Shown here: one piece after another, positions 25,079 to 34,560 of the stretch
How positions within the stretch are numbered: position 1 is the first letter of the stretch
Layout: each line of letters starts with the position of its first letter
Assembly: GCA_017620015.1 (NCBI GenBank)
Contig: JAFZRE010000015.1
Coordinates: 243,202 to 307,201, forward strand
Reading direction: 5' to 3'
DNA: 64,000 nt
From: Bacteroidales bacterium
Lineage (GTDB): Bacteria > Bacteroidota > Bacteroidia > Bacteroidales > ML635J-15
Translations under genes and position numbers: made by a program
Notes under the pieces: generated by a model
Told to the model about the DNA's origin: nothing
What the model saw: the letters and a program-made list of their open reading frames with translations, nothing else
The model's database searches: none

Positions 25079-26047
25079 ATGAAACGTATTTTTGTCGTCA
25101 TATTACTAATTTTTGCAAGCGTAATCGCTGTATGTCAAGGAATTAACTCCAAGGCAATAGAAATTACAAATGTCGATTCGGACGACTACACCACCATCGA
25201 AACAACAAAACTTAGACTGAAACTTCCAAAAACTTTCACTCGCCGAAATGCCACCACCTACGAAAATATGCTTGCCGAAAGCTACATTTCCGTCCAGTCG
25301 CTCGATGGCGACGTAAACCGCAACTTCTACACTTTCGATAAGAAATCGATGTTTCAGGCGGGAATTGTGGTAATGAAGGAAACTTTTTTCAAAATCAACG
25401 GCTTCGAAGCAATGATGATTGATGGCGACCAGTTCATCAACGACAAGGAATTTGCCGTCTCGATACTCATTATCGGCAACTGCACCGAAGCGTTCCTCAT
25501 TATGGGTTCAACGCCCAAGCCAATACAGAACAACATGAACATCGAAATTACCAACTCGTTGCTGAGCGTAATTTTTGACCCGAAGATGGAAACAAAGCCA
25601 ATAGGCGAATCGTTCTCGTACAAGGTAAACCTTGAAGGAACCGGTCTAATCGAATGTCCTCCCATGGGTGACACCCGCACCTTCACCGACGACGGCAACC
25701 TGCCCTCGAAAACCGACGAGATGACTTCGCTCACCATCCACGAAGCACACAGCGGAATACAGTTAACCGAAGCACAGAAAAAGGACATCTGTTCGCACAG
25801 AATAGGCCTTTATCCGCTCACTTGGGACGAAAAAAGCGACCTCACACCGCAAAAATACAGCACCAGAAAACTATCGGGTTACGAAATTTATGCCAGCGGT
25901 GTAAGCAAATTCCTGAAAACTGAATTCATCTACCAGCTTGTGCTGTTCGACAAGGACAGATATTTTGTCCTCACTGGCATTTCGTACGGCGACGAAGCGA
26001 AATGTCTGGAAATGTTCAGGAAAGTGGCAAATTCGATTGAATACTAA
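25079..26047 (+). CDS. Secreted protein of unknown function, 322 aa
   Basis: A 322-aa protein with a signal peptide (MKRIFVVILLIFASVIAVCQ; the cysteine at 19 could also be read as a poor lipobox). The body is mixed alpha/beta with a pattern like KLRLKLPKTF...ESYISVQSLDG...FKINGFEAMMIDG...VLTGISYGDE. Those features recall periplasmic PsbP/SgcJ-like or DUF-type proteins that assess stress, but no assignment is secure. It lies 13 bp before a glycosyltransferase gene and is divergent from the T9SS plug gene with about 60 bp between the starts. Confidence 0.68.
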   Translation: MKRIFVVILLIFASVIAVCQGINSKAIEITNVDSDDYTTIETTKLRLKLPKTFTRRNATTYENMLAESYISVQSLDGDVNRNFYTFDKKSMFQAGIVVMKETFFKINGFEAMMIDGDQFINDKEFAVSILIIGNCTEAFLIMGSTPKPIQNNMNIEITNSLLSVIFDPKMETKPIGESFSYKVNLEGTGLIECPPMGDTRTFTDDGNLPSKTDEMTSLTIHEAHSGIQLTEAQKKDICSHRIGLYPLTWDEKSDLTPQKYSTRKLSGYEIYASGVSKFLKTEFIYQLVLFDKDRYFVLTGISYGDEAKCLEMFRKVANSIEY

Positions 26048-26059
26048 CAAACAAAAAAA

Positions 26060-27301
26060 ATGGCGATTGAAACTCACAATAAATCAGTTCTTTACGTTTC
26101 GTACGACGGAATGACCGACAGTCTTGGTCAGTCGCAGGTAATTCCTTATCTGACAGTGCTTTCCAAAAACGGCTACGACATTCACATACTCTCTGCCGAA
26201 AAGCCAGAAGCCTATGCAAAGCGCAAGGATTTCATAGGCAAACTTCTGTCCGACAACAACATACAATGGCATCCCGTTCCATACACCAAAAAACCGCCAA
26301 TAGTTTCCACAGTGAAGGATGTCTTCCGCATGAAGAAGGAAGCACGCCGTCTGCACAAGCAGTACAATTTCAACATAATACATTGTCGCTCATACATTTC
26401 GGCATTCGTTGGCGTTTATATGAAACGTAAGTTTGGCACCAAGTTCATCTTCGATATGCGCGGTTTCTATGCCGACGAGCGCGTGGACGGAAAACTTTGG
26501 AACCGCAGCAATCCTGTTTACAATGCCGTTTACAAGTATTTCAAGCGCAAGGAACGGCTTTTCTTCACACAGGCCGACCACACCATAAGCCTCACCTACG
26601 CAGGACGCGACATAATACACACTTTTGCCGGCTTGGAAAACATACCTATAGAAGTCATCCCCTGCTGTGCCGACACAGAACTCTTTGACTACCACAAAAT
26701 TGACACGGCAAAAGTTGAACAGCAACGCAAGGAACTAGGAATTACCGAAAATGAATTTGTCGTAACCTACCTCGGCTCAATCGGCACCTGGTATATGGCA
26801 GAAGAAATGATGCACTTCTTAAAATTGCTGAAAACAAGCAAGCCCAATGCAAAATTTCTTTTCATCTCGCGCGACAATCCGCAGATAATCCACTCGTTGT
26901 GCGACAAGTACGGCATCAGTCACAGCGATGCGATAGTGCATCCCGCCGACCGCGAGAATGTGCCGACAATGATTGCCGTAGGAAATGTGTCGCTGTTCTT
27001 CATAAAGCCAGTTTTCTCCAAAAAGGCCTCATCGCCAACCAAACTTGCAGAACTTTTAGGAATGGGTATGCCCGTAATCTGCAACGGCGATGTCGGCGAC
27101 CTCGACAAGTTTATGCAAGACACTCCTTTCGGTCTGATTACCACCAAGTTTGACGAGGAATCGCTGAAAGAACTCGTTTCACAAATCGACACCCTACAGA
27201 ACCTCAACCGCGAATATCTGCGCAAAATATCACTTGACTTGTTCTCGCTGAAAATCGGAGCAGAAAGATATTTGAAAGTTTATGAAGGGCTAACAGGCTG
27301 A
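26060..27301 (+). CDS. Glycosyltransferase family 4
   Basis: A 413-aa GT-B protein. The N-terminal acceptor half shows YDGMTDSLGQSQVIPYL, and the donor half has VTYLGSIGTWY, then FISRDNP and the nucleotide-sugar block SSPTKLAELLGMGMPVICNGDVGD. These are GT4 hallmarks; such enzymes move a sugar from a nucleotide donor to a growing cell-surface glycan on the cytoplasmic face. Its last three codons and stop lie inside an octamer repeat array (27288-27345), so the C-terminal LTG is repeat-encoded. A second GT follows 110 bp downstream. Confidence 0.88.
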   Translation: MAIETHNKSVLYVSYDGMTDSLGQSQVIPYLTVLSKNGYDIHILSAEKPEAYAKRKDFIGKLLSDNNIQWHPVPYTKKPPIVSTVKDVFRMKKEARRLHKQYNFNIIHCRSYISAFVGVYMKRKFGTKFIFDMRGFYADERVDGKLWNRSNPVYNAVYKYFKRKERLFFTQADHTISLTYAGRDIIHTFAGLENIPIEVIPCCADTELFDYHKIDTAKVEQQRKELGITENEFVVTYLGSIGTWYMAEEMMHFLKLLKTSKPNAKFLFISRDNPQIIHSLCDKYGISHSDAIVHPADRENVPTMIAVGNVSLFFIKPVFSKKASSPTKLAELLGMGMPVICNGDVGDLDKFMQDTPFGLITTKFDEESLKELVSQIDTLQNLNREYLRKISLDLFSLKIGAERYLKVYEGLTG

Positions 27302-27345
27302 CAGGCGAACAGCCTGAAAGGCAAACGGGCTGACAGCCTAGCCTC
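27288..27345 (+). repeat. CTnnCAGG octamer array overlapping a stop codon
   Basis: Seven consecutive degenerate octamers read CTAACAGG, CTGACAGG, CGAACAGC, CTGAAAGG, CAAACGGG, CTGACAGC and CTAGCC. The glycosyltransferase stop (TGA, 27299-27301) lies in the second unit. Confidence 0.75.
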
Positions 27346-27349
27346 CCCA

Positions 27350-27383
27350 ATCGTAAATCGTAAATCTAAAATCGTAAATAAAT
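27350..27383 (+). repeat. GTAAATC heptamer array
   Basis: GTAAATC, GTAAATC, TAAAATC and GTAAATA follow each other at period 7, just after the octamer array and before the next promoter. Confidence 0.65.
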
Positions 27384-27386
27384 TTT

Positions 27387-27394
27387 TATTTTTG
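27387..27394 (+). promoter_or_regulatory. -7 promoter element of the second glycosyltransferase
   Basis: TATTTTTG matches TAnnTTTG, 17 bp before the GTG start. This suggests the second GT can be transcribed on its own. Confidence 0.5.
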
Positions 27395-27411
27395 CACAAA
27401 ATTTACACATC

Positions 27412-28500
27412 GTGACAAAACGGCTTCTGCTCATAGTACACCACAGGCCTAACCGCTCTCCCGGACAACGTTTCCGAATCGAGCAGTTTTTGCCACGCCT
27501 CGAAAAAGCAGGCTACGAAGTCACTTTCTCCAACATCATCAGCGAAAAGGATGACCGCACATTCTACTCGCACGGACACTACTTTGGGAAACTTATGTTC
27601 GTGATAAAGAGCTTTTTCCATAGGATGAAGGATGCGCGTAGAGCAAAAAATTATGACCTTGTGTTCGTCTATCGCGAGGCGTATATGCTTGGTACGACAA
27701 TCTTCGAGCGCAAATTTGCAAAAAGCGGAGTACCAATGATTTTCGACTTCGACGACTCCATCTGGCTGAACGACACCAGCGAAGGCAACCAGAACCTCGC
27801 TTGGCTGAAACGCACCGAAAAGACAAACGAAATCTGCCAGCATGCTACTCTCGTAAGCGTTGGCAACCAATATCTTGCCGACTATGCAAAGCAATTCAAC
27901 AGCAACATTTTCATACTGCCGACAGTAATAAACACCAACTACCACAAGCCGACAGAACGCAAACCTCACGACCGTATTTGCATCGGCTGGACAGGCACAC
28001 AACCTACGCTCAAGCACTACGAAACCGCATATCCCGTACTCAAGCGCATCAAGGAAAAGTATGGCGACAAGGTGTATTTCAAGGTGATAATGAACTCGAA
28101 AACCTGGCAAAGCGAAATTCCTGATACAAAAATCGTACAATGGTCAGCAGAAAACGAAATTGACGAGCTTTGCGAGTTCGACATCGGCATTATGCCCCTA
28201 CCCGACGACAAGTGGAGCCGTGGAAAGTGCGGATTCAAAGGATTGCAATGCATGGCGCTGGAATTGCCAGTGGTAATGTCACCAGTTGGTGTAAACAAAG
28301 AAATTATCGACGATGGCAAAAACGGTTTTCTAGCCAGCACCGACGACGAGTGGGTGGAAAAATTGTCTGCTCTCATCGACTCCGAAGAACTTCGCCGCGA
28401 AATGGGCAAGAACGCCAGAAAGACCGTCGAAGAACGCTTCTCGGTAACCGCCTGGGAAGACAAGGTGGTGGAAACTTTCGACGGGCTGATAAAAAAGTGA
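27412..28500 (+). CDS. Glycosyltransferase family 4 (GT-B), 362 aa
   Basis: A 362-aa protein starting at GTG 27412. No ATG nearby fits, and the N-terminal strand KRLLLIVHHRPNRSPGQRFRIEQFL would be cut by a later start. The donor half shows ICIGWTGTQPTLKHYE, then WSAENEIDELCEFDIGIMPLPDD and the sugar-nucleotide block KCGFKGLQCMALELPVVMS with a following glutamate pattern (NKEIIDDGKNGFLA). The family adds sugars to lipid-linked or surface glycans. Pairing with the preceding GT4 suggests a small glycan-building locus, though no polymerase or flippase is nearby. Confidence 0.87.
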   Translation: MTKRLLLIVHHRPNRSPGQRFRIEQFLPRLEKAGYEVTFSNIISEKDDRTFYSHGHYFGKLMFVIKSFFHRMKDARRAKNYDLVFVYREAYMLGTTIFERKFAKSGVPMIFDFDDSIWLNDTSEGNQNLAWLKRTEKTNEICQHATLVSVGNQYLADYAKQFNSNIFILPTVINTNYHKPTERKPHDRICIGWTGTQPTLKHYETAYPVLKRIKEKYGDKVYFKVIMNSKTWQSEIPDTKIVQWSAENEIDELCEFDIGIMPLPDDKWSRGKCGFKGLQCMALELPVVMSPVGVNKEIIDDGKNGFLASTDDEWVEKLSALIDSEELRREMGKNARKTVEERFSVTAWEDKVVETFDGLIKK

Positions 28501-28627
28501 CGAGAAATTGTTTCTCAATTTTTTCAAGATTTTATAGACAAGGATATTACGAAAAATTTCGTAACGATTTTTTTCGTAATAAAACAAATTTAACAACAAA
28601 ACAACATTTTCCAACGTTAATAATTCT

Positions 28628-28635
28628 TAACTTTG
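28628..28635 (+). promoter_or_regulatory. -7 promoter element of the S41 peptidase gene
   Basis: TAACTTTG, 17 bp before the ATG at 28653. It supports that start over the much longer open frame. Confidence 0.6.
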
Positions 28636-28652
28636 CAAAAAATACTACGGAA

Positions 28653-30254
28653 ATGAAACGGATATTCTCATTATTAGCCATCGTACTGATATTTAGTGCA
28701 TCATTGTTCGCACAGACAGAACCTGTAAAGCAAGCTAAGAAATTCGAACGTCTGCTCAACTACATCGATGCAATGTACGTTGACACCGCCAACATAGCAA
28801 AAATCACCGAAGTCGCAATCGTAAAGATGCTTCAGGAACTCGACCCGCACTCGGCATACATCAGCGCCGACGACGTAGCCAAGTCGAAGGAACAACTCGA
28901 CGGCAGTTTCGATGGAATTGGCGTACAGTTCCGACTGATACAGGATACCATAGTAATACAGGACGTCATTTCTGGCGGTCCATCAGAAAAAGTAGGACTA
29001 AAGTCGGGCGACCGCATTGTGAAGGTTAACGACGAAGTCGTTGCTGGCATAAAAATCGACAATACAGGCGTCGCAAAGCGTCTACGTGGCAAAAAGGGAA
29101 CGAAAGTCACCGTTGGAATCCTGCGCCCGGGCGAAAAGGACCTAATATACTTCGACATTATCCGCGACAAAATTCCAATCCATAGTGTTGATGCATTCTA
29201 CACCGTTGGCGATGTAGGATACGTTAAACTCAACAAGTTTGCACGTACCACAGAATCCGAAATGGACTCGGCATTCAGATATTTCACCCAAAAGAAGGTG
29301 AAAAACATTATCCTCGACCTCAGCGACAACACTGGCGGCTACCTCGACCAGGCCGTAACACTTTGCAGCCGTTTCATCGAGCCTAACAAGTCGATAGTTT
29401 ACACCAAGGGTGAAAAAATGCCTCGTTACGACTACAACTCAAAGGAAATGAATGCCGAACTTGTAAACCGCACAGGCAAACTCGTGGTAATAATCGACGA
29501 AAATTCCGCTTCGGCAAGCGAAATCACTTCGGGAGCAATCCAGGACTGGGACAGGGGCGTCATCGTCGGCCGTCGTTCGTTCGGTAAAGGTTTGGTACAA
29601 AGAGAAATGACTCTCACAGACGGTTCTATCGTACGTCTGACAATTGCCCGCTACTACACCCCGTCGGGACGTTGCATACAGAAACCGTACAGCAGCTACG
29701 AAGAATACAACAAGGACCTGCTCAACCGCTATAACCACGGCGAATACTACCACAAGGACAGCATCAGGTTCAACGACAGCTTGAAATACAACACGTTGAA
29801 GTATAAGCGCACCGTATATGGTGGCGGCGGCATTATGCCCGACGACTTTGTTCCGCTCGACACCACCCTGCGTTCCGACTACCATCTGGCGTTGCAGCGC
29901 AAGAACATTTTCTTCCCGACAATTTCGGAATACATCGACAAGCATAAGGAAGAACTGAAAAAGAAATATAGTAACGTCGAAAACTTTGCAAAGAACTTCG
30001 AAGTTCCAGAAGACTTTATGAAGACTATGCTCGCAAAGGCCAAGGATGCAAAGATCAACGTCGATTCGCTGCCGAAAGCCACACCAGCACAGGAAATTTA
30101 TCTGAAAAATCATATCAAGTCGTCGATGGCAAGCGACATCTGGGGCAACTCTGCATTCTGGGTAATTTTCAACCAGCAGGACCCGACAGTAAAACGCGCT
30201 TTCGAAATTATTGGTGACGACAAATTGTACAACTCGTTGCTAAAAAAGAAATAA
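28653..30254 (+). CDS. S41 C-terminal processing peptidase
   Basis: A 533-aa protein. The start at 28653 follows a good -7 element and begins a signal peptide ([21 protein letters not shown]); the open frame continues upstream into the glycosyltransferase but out of its frame. Domains: N-terminal helices with LDPHSAYIS, a PDZ domain (about 92-170, [10 protein letters not shown]...[12 protein letters not shown]), and the catalytic core with SASAS at 285-289. The lysine/glutamine pair follows in [13 protein letters not shown]-terminal extension of about 150 residues is typical of Bacteroidota members. It is a periplasmic protease that trims or degrades envelope proteins. recR follows after 7 bp. 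Confidence 0.92.
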   Translation: MKRIFSLLAIVLIFSASLFAQTEPVKQAKKFERLLNYIDAMYVDTANIAKITEVAIVKMLQELDPHSAYISADDVAKSKEQLDGSFDGIGVQFRLIQDTIVIQDVISGGPSEKVGLKSGDRIVKVNDEVVAGIKIDNTGVAKRLRGKKGTKVTVGILRPGEKDLIYFDIIRDKIPIHSVDAFYTVGDVGYVKLNKFARTTESEMDSAFRYFTQKKVKNIILDLSDNTGGYLDQAVTLCSRFIEPNKSIVYTKGEKMPRYDYNSKEMNAELVNRTGKLVVIIDENSASASEITSGAIQDWDRGVIVGRRSFGKGLVQREMTLTDGSIVRLTIARYYTPSGRCIQKPYSSYEEYNKDLLNRYNHGEYYHKDSIRFNDSLKYNTLKYKRTVYGGGGIMPDDFVPLDTTLRSDYHLALQRKNIFFPTISEYIDKHKEELKKKYSNVENFAKNFEVPEDFMKTMLAKAKDAKINVDSLPKATPAQEIYLKNHIKSSMASDIWGNSAFWVIFNQQDPTVKRAFEIIGDDKLYNSLLKKK

Positions 30255-30261
30255 GATTTTC

Positions 30262-30858
30262 ATGGAAAACAAACTCCTAGAAGAATCTATACAGCAGTTC
30301 ATGACACTGCCAGGCATTGGACGCAAGACCGCCCAACGCTTTGTGCTTCACCTACTTCGCAAATCGCTAGAAGATGTGACAAACTTCACGTCCACAATAC
30401 AGCGCATGAAAGAAGATGTCAAGTTCTGCCACATTTGCAACAACATCTCCGAAAACGACATCTGTGAAATCTGTGCCAACCCAAACCGCGACCATTCCAC
30501 AGTCTGCGTAGTCGAAAACATAAACGACGTAATGGCAATAGAAGCCACAGCGCAATACAACGGAACCTACCATGTACTAGGTGGCGTAATATCTCCAATG
30601 GACGGCATAAGTCCCTCCGACCTACATATTGCCGACCTCGTCGAAAGAACCTCATCGGGCGAAATAAGCGAAATAATCCTCGCCCTGCCAACCACAATGG
30701 AAGGGGAAACCACCAACTACTACATCAACAAAAAACTACAAGCTTCGGGAGTAAAGGTCACCGTTATAGCCAAGGGAATCGCCGTCGGCGAAGAACTGCA
30801 GTACACCGACGAAATCACACTCACTCAGGCAATCAAAAACAGAAAACCTTTCGAGTAA
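30262..30858 (+). CDS. recR: Recombination mediator protein RecR
   Basis: A 198-aa protein of normal RecR length. The N-terminal helix-hairpin-helix ([12 protein letters not shown]) binds DNA. A four-cysteine zinc site follows ([16 protein letters not shown]) and then the Toprim domain ([13 protein letters not shown]...[10 protein letters not shown]). The Walker-like C-terminal [20 protein letters not shown] is typical. RecR acts with RecO and RecF to load RecA on gapped DNA. It sits 7 bp after the S41 peptidase, an arrangement that looks like simple transcription sharing. Confidence 0.96.
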   Translation: MENKLLEESIQQFMTLPGIGRKTAQRFVLHLLRKSLEDVTNFTSTIQRMKEDVKFCHICNNISENDICEICANPNRDHSTVCVVENINDVMAIEATAQYNGTYHVLGGVISPMDGISPSDLHIADLVERTSSGEISEIILALPTTMEGETTNYYINKKLQASGVKVTVIAKGIAVGEELQYTDEITLTQAIKNRKPFE

Positions 30859-30862
30859 TAGA

Positions 30863-30890
30863 AGGCGAACAGGATGAAAGGCTGAAAGCC
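30863..30890 (+). repeat. Short CTnnnAGG octamer array after recR
   Basis: CGAACAGG, ATGAAAGG and CTGAAAGC at period 8 begin five bp after the recR stop. Confidence 0.55.
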
Positions 30891-30899
30891 GTTTGTTCA

Positions 30900-30919
30900 G
30901 ACACAATTCATTGCGTCTC
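30900..30919. repeat. Imperfect palindrome of the GACGCAA..TTGCGTC type
   Basis: GACACAATTCATTGCGTCTC forms a short dyad. Related palindromes lie at 47784-47803 and 60213-60230. Confidence 0.5.
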
Positions 30920-30940
30920 AGAAACGGCGAAGCCTTTGCG

Positions 30941-31020
30941 CAGCCACCCTTCGATACTTTGAAAACACTTCGATTTCACTCAGTGCGACGGCTCAGCAAC
31001 CGAAGCTCAGGGGGCGGAGA
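30941..31020. repeat. REP-like element of the CGACGGCTCAG / CTCAGGGGGCGGAG type
   Basis: It contains TTCACTCAGTGCGACGGCTC and ends CTCAGGGGGCGGAG. The last 14 bases recur exactly at 34696-34709. It belongs with the repeats at 13.2 and 34.6 kb. Confidence 0.6.
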
Positions 31021-31078
31021 AAAAAATGTCCAAAAATATTTTCTTCTGAAAACGCATTCCGATTTCACAATAAAATTT

Positions 31079-31086
31079 TATATTTG
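31079..31086 (+). promoter_or_regulatory. -7 promoter element of the PKD protein gene
   Basis: TATATTTG matches TAnnTTTG, 40 bp before the ATG. Confidence 0.55.
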
Positions 31087-31126
31087 CAAATTGATATTTT
31101 ATGTTTCATTATCAAAATTTGCGTAA

Positions 31127-33109
31127 ATGAAGAACATATTGAAAATCACAGCAGTATTGACTTTAATAGTGCTATCGTTAAATGCTTTTTCGCAAAAGGG
31201 AAACAGCAAAGCTGGACTTGATGCTCAATTTCTTGTATCATCATACGAAATAACCGCAGGCGATTGCGTTTACTTTACCGACATGACAACGGGAAACCCA
31301 ACTCACTGGCAGTGGACATTCGAAGGCGCACAAACGCCAACATCAACTGAGCAGCACCCACAAAATATATGCTACTACCATCCTGGAGTTTATTCGGTAA
31401 TCCTTGAAGTCCAGAACGGAGCAATGGTAAACACCGAAGTCGTGACCGAATGCATCACAGTGCTTCCCAACACCGAAACGCCAATCGCAGACTTCACAGC
31501 CAACCACACGACAATTCCTGCCAATAGCATTGTGCAGTTCACAAGCATATCTCAAAACGGACCTTTTGCATCGTACCGCTGGACTTTCGAAGGCGGAATG
31601 CCATCGACATCCTCCGACGAACGTCCCACCCCTATCACATATCCGCATGTAGGTCAGTACAACGTAGAACTCACAGTAACCGACATGAACGGCAACAGCG
31701 ATACTGAAACCAAGAATTTCTATATCAACGTAGTTCCTGAAGCAACAGTTAGACCCGAAGCCAACTTCATGGCCGACAGGACCTATATTGCACCTGGCGA
31801 TGCCATTAACTTTACCGACCGAAGCCTTGGCACCCCATACATCTGGCACTGGTTCTTCGAAGGAGCAGTTCCAACGACTTCCAACGCACAGAACCCGACT
31901 GGCATAATGTTCCCGATGCCAGGAACATACGATGTAGAATTGGTTATTGAAAGCAACATGGGCATCGACACACTGCGTCGCGAAAACTACATAACCGTAG
32001 CAGAATCCGACCCCTGCGTAGCAATACCAGAAGCCGACTTCACAGCTTATCCAAGACTTATAACTTCGGGAACAAGAGTCTATTTCGAAGACCTGTCAAC
32101 CAACAACCCTACCGCATGGACATGGGAATTTGAAGGCGGTTACCCACATACTGCTGCAACAGCAAATATTATCAACGGAATCGAGTACAACGCAGCAGGA
32201 TTCTACGATGTATTCCATTCTGTATCAAATGAATGTGGTGTAACGACCATTACCAAGGAAGACTACATTATGGTATTCTCAGGACCAGTACCAATGTACT
32301 GCGACACAATTACAAACATTCGCCCGAACGAAATTCCAACAAGTCCACAAGTAGCAGGTTCGTGGGGATATATCGGCGGACAAAACGGACAGAAGGTAAA
32401 ATATTATGCCGATAAGTTCAACCAATATTCATTCGAGCAAGTTAGCGCATTAATAGTACCTGTCTCCAAGTCGCAGACCGGCACATACAACTCTTCGGTA
32501 ACATTCTACATCTGGGACGGCAATTCGCAGTTCCCCGAATCGGTACTCGCCGAAAAGAGAGTATATATCCGCGATATTCCCGAAAACTACAACTATGTCG
32601 TTGAGTTTGACGAACCTGTAGAAGTAAACGGACCATTTTATGCCGGCTACAAGATTCCTTACAACGGCACAAATTCAAGTGGGAACGGCGACTGGTTTGT
32701 TGTGAGCGTTGCTCCAAACAGAAGCGGCTCCGGCTCAAATACCCTATATGTCAGGACAGACAGCACATGGTACACTGCCTACGAAAAATTCGGCGTTAGG
32801 ACTTCTACCGCAATGCGTCCAGTAACCTGCATAGTTGACATTGAAGACTATGCAACAGAACACGAAATCAGCATCTACCCCAACCCAGCCAGCAGCATAG
32901 TAAACATCGAACTCGGCTCGGTTGAATACGGCAAGGACATTACCGTTGACATCTACGACATGCTCGGCAGAAATGTCGCAACCAGCAACCACAACAGTAG
33001 CGAAGGCAGCATCGAGCTTAATGTAAGCGACTTCAGCGAAGGGCTGTACTTCGTCAGGATGAACATCGACGGTCACAGCGTAACCGAAAAGGTTCTTATT
33101 GCAAGGTAA
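31127..33109 (+). CDS. T9SS cargo with four PKD domains
   Basis: A 660-aa protein. It has a signal peptide (1-22, ending FSQ), then four PKD-type domains at about 33-113, 120-205, 213-293 and 302-388. Each has the signature W.FEG..P..S......P...Y...G.Y.V. A beta-sandwich region (about 390-570) resembles the jelly-roll module seen before sorting domains. The last 80 residues are a type A sorting domain (ISIYPNPASS...GLYFVRMN...KVLIAR). It is exported to the surface, where PKD domains usually support binding or spacing. Its stop overlaps the rnhA start (TAATG). Confidence 0.9.
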   Translation: MKNILKITAVLTLIVLSLNAFSQKGNSKAGLDAQFLVSSYEITAGDCVYFTDMTTGNPTHWQWTFEGAQTPTSTEQHPQNICYYHPGVYSVILEVQNGAMVNTEVVTECITVLPNTETPIADFTANHTTIPANSIVQFTSISQNGPFASYRWTFEGGMPSTSSDERPTPITYPHVGQYNVELTVTDMNGNSDTETKNFYINVVPEATVRPEANFMADRTYIAPGDAINFTDRSLGTPYIWHWFFEGAVPTTSNAQNPTGIMFPMPGTYDVELVIESNMGIDTLRRENYITVAESDPCVAIPEADFTAYPRLITSGTRVYFEDLSTNNPTAWTWEFEGGYPHTAATANIINGIEYNAAGFYDVFHSVSNECGVTTITKEDYIMVFSGPVPMYCDTITNIRPNEIPTSPQVAGSWGYIGGQNGQKVKYYADKFNQYSFEQVSALIVPVSKSQTGTYNSSVTFYIWDGNSQFPESVLAEKRVYIRDIPENYNYVVEFDEPVEVNGPFYAGYKIPYNGTNSSGNGDWFVVSVAPNRSGSGSNTLYVRTDSTWYTAYEKFGVRTSTAMRPVTCIVDIEDYATEHEISIYPNPASSIVNIELGSVEYGKDITVDIYDMLGRNVATSNHNSSEGSIELNVSDFSEGLYFVRMNIDGHSVTEKVLIAR

Positions 33110-33612
33110 TGGCAGAAGAAAAAACGGCTACACCGCCTACAATTACAATATACACCGATGGCTCGTCACGTGGCAATCCGGGACCGGGAGGATTTGGCAT
33201 CGTGCTTATGAGCGGACAATACCGCAAGGATGTAGCCTGCGGATTCCGCCGTACCACCAACAACCGTATGGAACTGCTCGGCGTCATCACTGCTCTCGAA
33301 ATGCTGAAAATTCCTAATTCAAACGTTACAATCTACACCGACTCAAAATACGTTGCCGACGCGATAAACCAAAACTGGATTTACGGCTGGATAAAAAAAG
33401 GGTTCAACAAGGTTAAGAACCCCGACTTATGGTCAAGGTTTGTTCGTATCTACAAGCAACACAACGTAAAGTTCGTGTGGGTAAAAGGTCACGCCGACAA
33501 TCCATACAACAACCGTTGCGACCAGCTTGCCGTTGCCGCCGCTACAGGCACCAACCTGCTCGTAGATGAGTATTTCGAGGCAAGCGAAAACAACAACACT
33601 CTCGGTCTTTAG
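33109..33612 (+). CDS. rnhA: Ribonuclease HI
   Basis: A 167-aa enzyme that cuts RNA in RNA-DNA hybrids. The catalytic acidic residues are visible: Asp in IYTDGSSRGNPG, Glu in NNRMELLGV, Asp in IYTDSKYVADAI, and the last Asp in YNNRCDQLA, with the VKGHADN histidine loop. It has the basic-protrusion region (GWIKKGFNKVKNPDLWSRF), as in the E. coli enzyme. Its start overlaps the stop of the PKD gene by one base and it ends 2 bp before the oxidoreductase gene, so the three genes look co-transcribed. Confidence 0.95.
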   Translation: MAEEKTATPPTITIYTDGSSRGNPGPGGFGIVLMSGQYRKDVACGFRRTTNNRMELLGVITALEMLKIPNSNVTIYTDSKYVADAINQNWIYGWIKKGFNKVKNPDLWSRFVRIYKQHNVKFVWVKGHADNPYNNRCDQLAVAAATGTNLLVDEYFEASENNNTLGL

Positions 33613-33614
33613 CG

Positions 33615-34553
33615 ATGCAAACTCTCTGCGACATATTGCATATCGAACACCCAATCATAATGGCTCCGATGTTCCTCGTCAGCAACGAGGAAATGGTTGT
33701 AGCTGCACTCCAATGTGGAATTACTGCCGCCATCCCGGCCGCCAACTACCGCAAAAAAGGCGAAATTGCCACCGCAATTGCAAACATCAAGGCGAAAACT
33801 GACAAGCCTTTCGGAATAAACCTTGTGGTAAACAAGTCGAACACGCGCTACAAGCAGCAGCTTGCCGAAATCGTTGAAGCAAAACCTGCATTCGTAATCA
33901 CATCGCTTGGAAGTCCCAGGCAGGCAATAGAAATTGCCCACGCAAACGGCATCAAGGTTTTCTGCGATGTGGTTGACTTGAAGTTCGCACAGAAAGTAGA
34001 GAGTTTTGGCGCAGATGCAATTATCGCAGTCAACTCGTTGGCTGGCGGACATTCGGGAATGCTCACTCCCGAAGAATTAATGCCCAACTTAGTCGCCAAC
34101 TGCCACATACCTATAATATATGCAGGTGGCATAGCCCGCAAGCAGGATGTTGACAAGGCATTGGGAATGGGGGCTGCAGGAGTTTCGGTAGGCACCATAT
34201 TCATCGCCAGCAACGAATGCAAGGTTTCGGACGAATACAAGAAGGCCGTCGTAGAATACGGAGCCAAGGACATTGTAATGACGCGCAAACTTTCGGGCAG
34301 TCCGACGGCAGTGATAAACACCCCCTACCTGCAACAGATTGGCAACAAGCCCAACATCTGGGAAAGACTTATAAATAGCAATTCTGTTTTAAAAAAGTTT
34401 GCCAAGTCGGTAATGATGAAGGCCGGAATGAAAAAACTCTACGACTCGGCATTCAAGGCAACCTACAAGACCGTATGGTGCGCAGGTGTTGCTATAGAGC
34501 ATGTTCATAGCATCAGACCGATAAAGGAAATAATTGCTGGGCTTACGGAATAG
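33615..34553 (+). CDS. FMN-dependent nitronate monooxygenase-type oxidoreductase
   Basis: A 312-aa TIM-barrel flavoprotein. It opens with the FMN-binding IIMAPMFLVSNEEMV. The central block NSLAGGHSG holds the family histidine, and the phosphate-binding loop reads IIYAGGIA followed by GAAGVSVGTIFIAS. Family members (2-nitropropane dioxygenase / nitronate monooxygenase and enoyl-ACP reductase FabK) use FMN; FabK members lack the catalytic histidine arrangement, so the NMO branch is preferred. Substrate is unproven. It ends before a 178-bp palindromic repeat. Confidence 0.83.
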   Translation: MQTLCDILHIEHPIIMAPMFLVSNEEMVVAALQCGITAAIPAANYRKKGEIATAIANIKAKTDKPFGINLVVNKSNTRYKQQLAEIVEAKPAFVITSLGSPRQAIEIAHANGIKVFCDVVDLKFAQKVESFGADAIIAVNSLAGGHSGMLTPEELMPNLVANCHIPIIYAGGIARKQDVDKALGMGAAGVSVGTIFIASNECKVSDEYKKAVVEYGAKDIVMTRKLSGSPTAVINTPYLQQIGNKPNIWERLINSNSVLKKFAKSVMMKAGMKKLYDSAFKATYKTVWCAGVAIEHVHSIRPIKEIIAGLTE

Positions 34554-34560
34554 TGACTAT

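Noticed and set aside
28170..28652. Upstream extension of the S41 peptidase frame by 161 codons
   Set aside because: It overlaps the glycosyltransferase gene in another frame. The Met at 28653 begins a signal peptide and has a -7 promoter element at the proper distance.
30941..31020. Repeat-rich region before the PKD gene considered as a small RNA
   Set aside because: It is explained by a known type of dispersed REP-like repeat, and no promoter-terminator pair encloses it.
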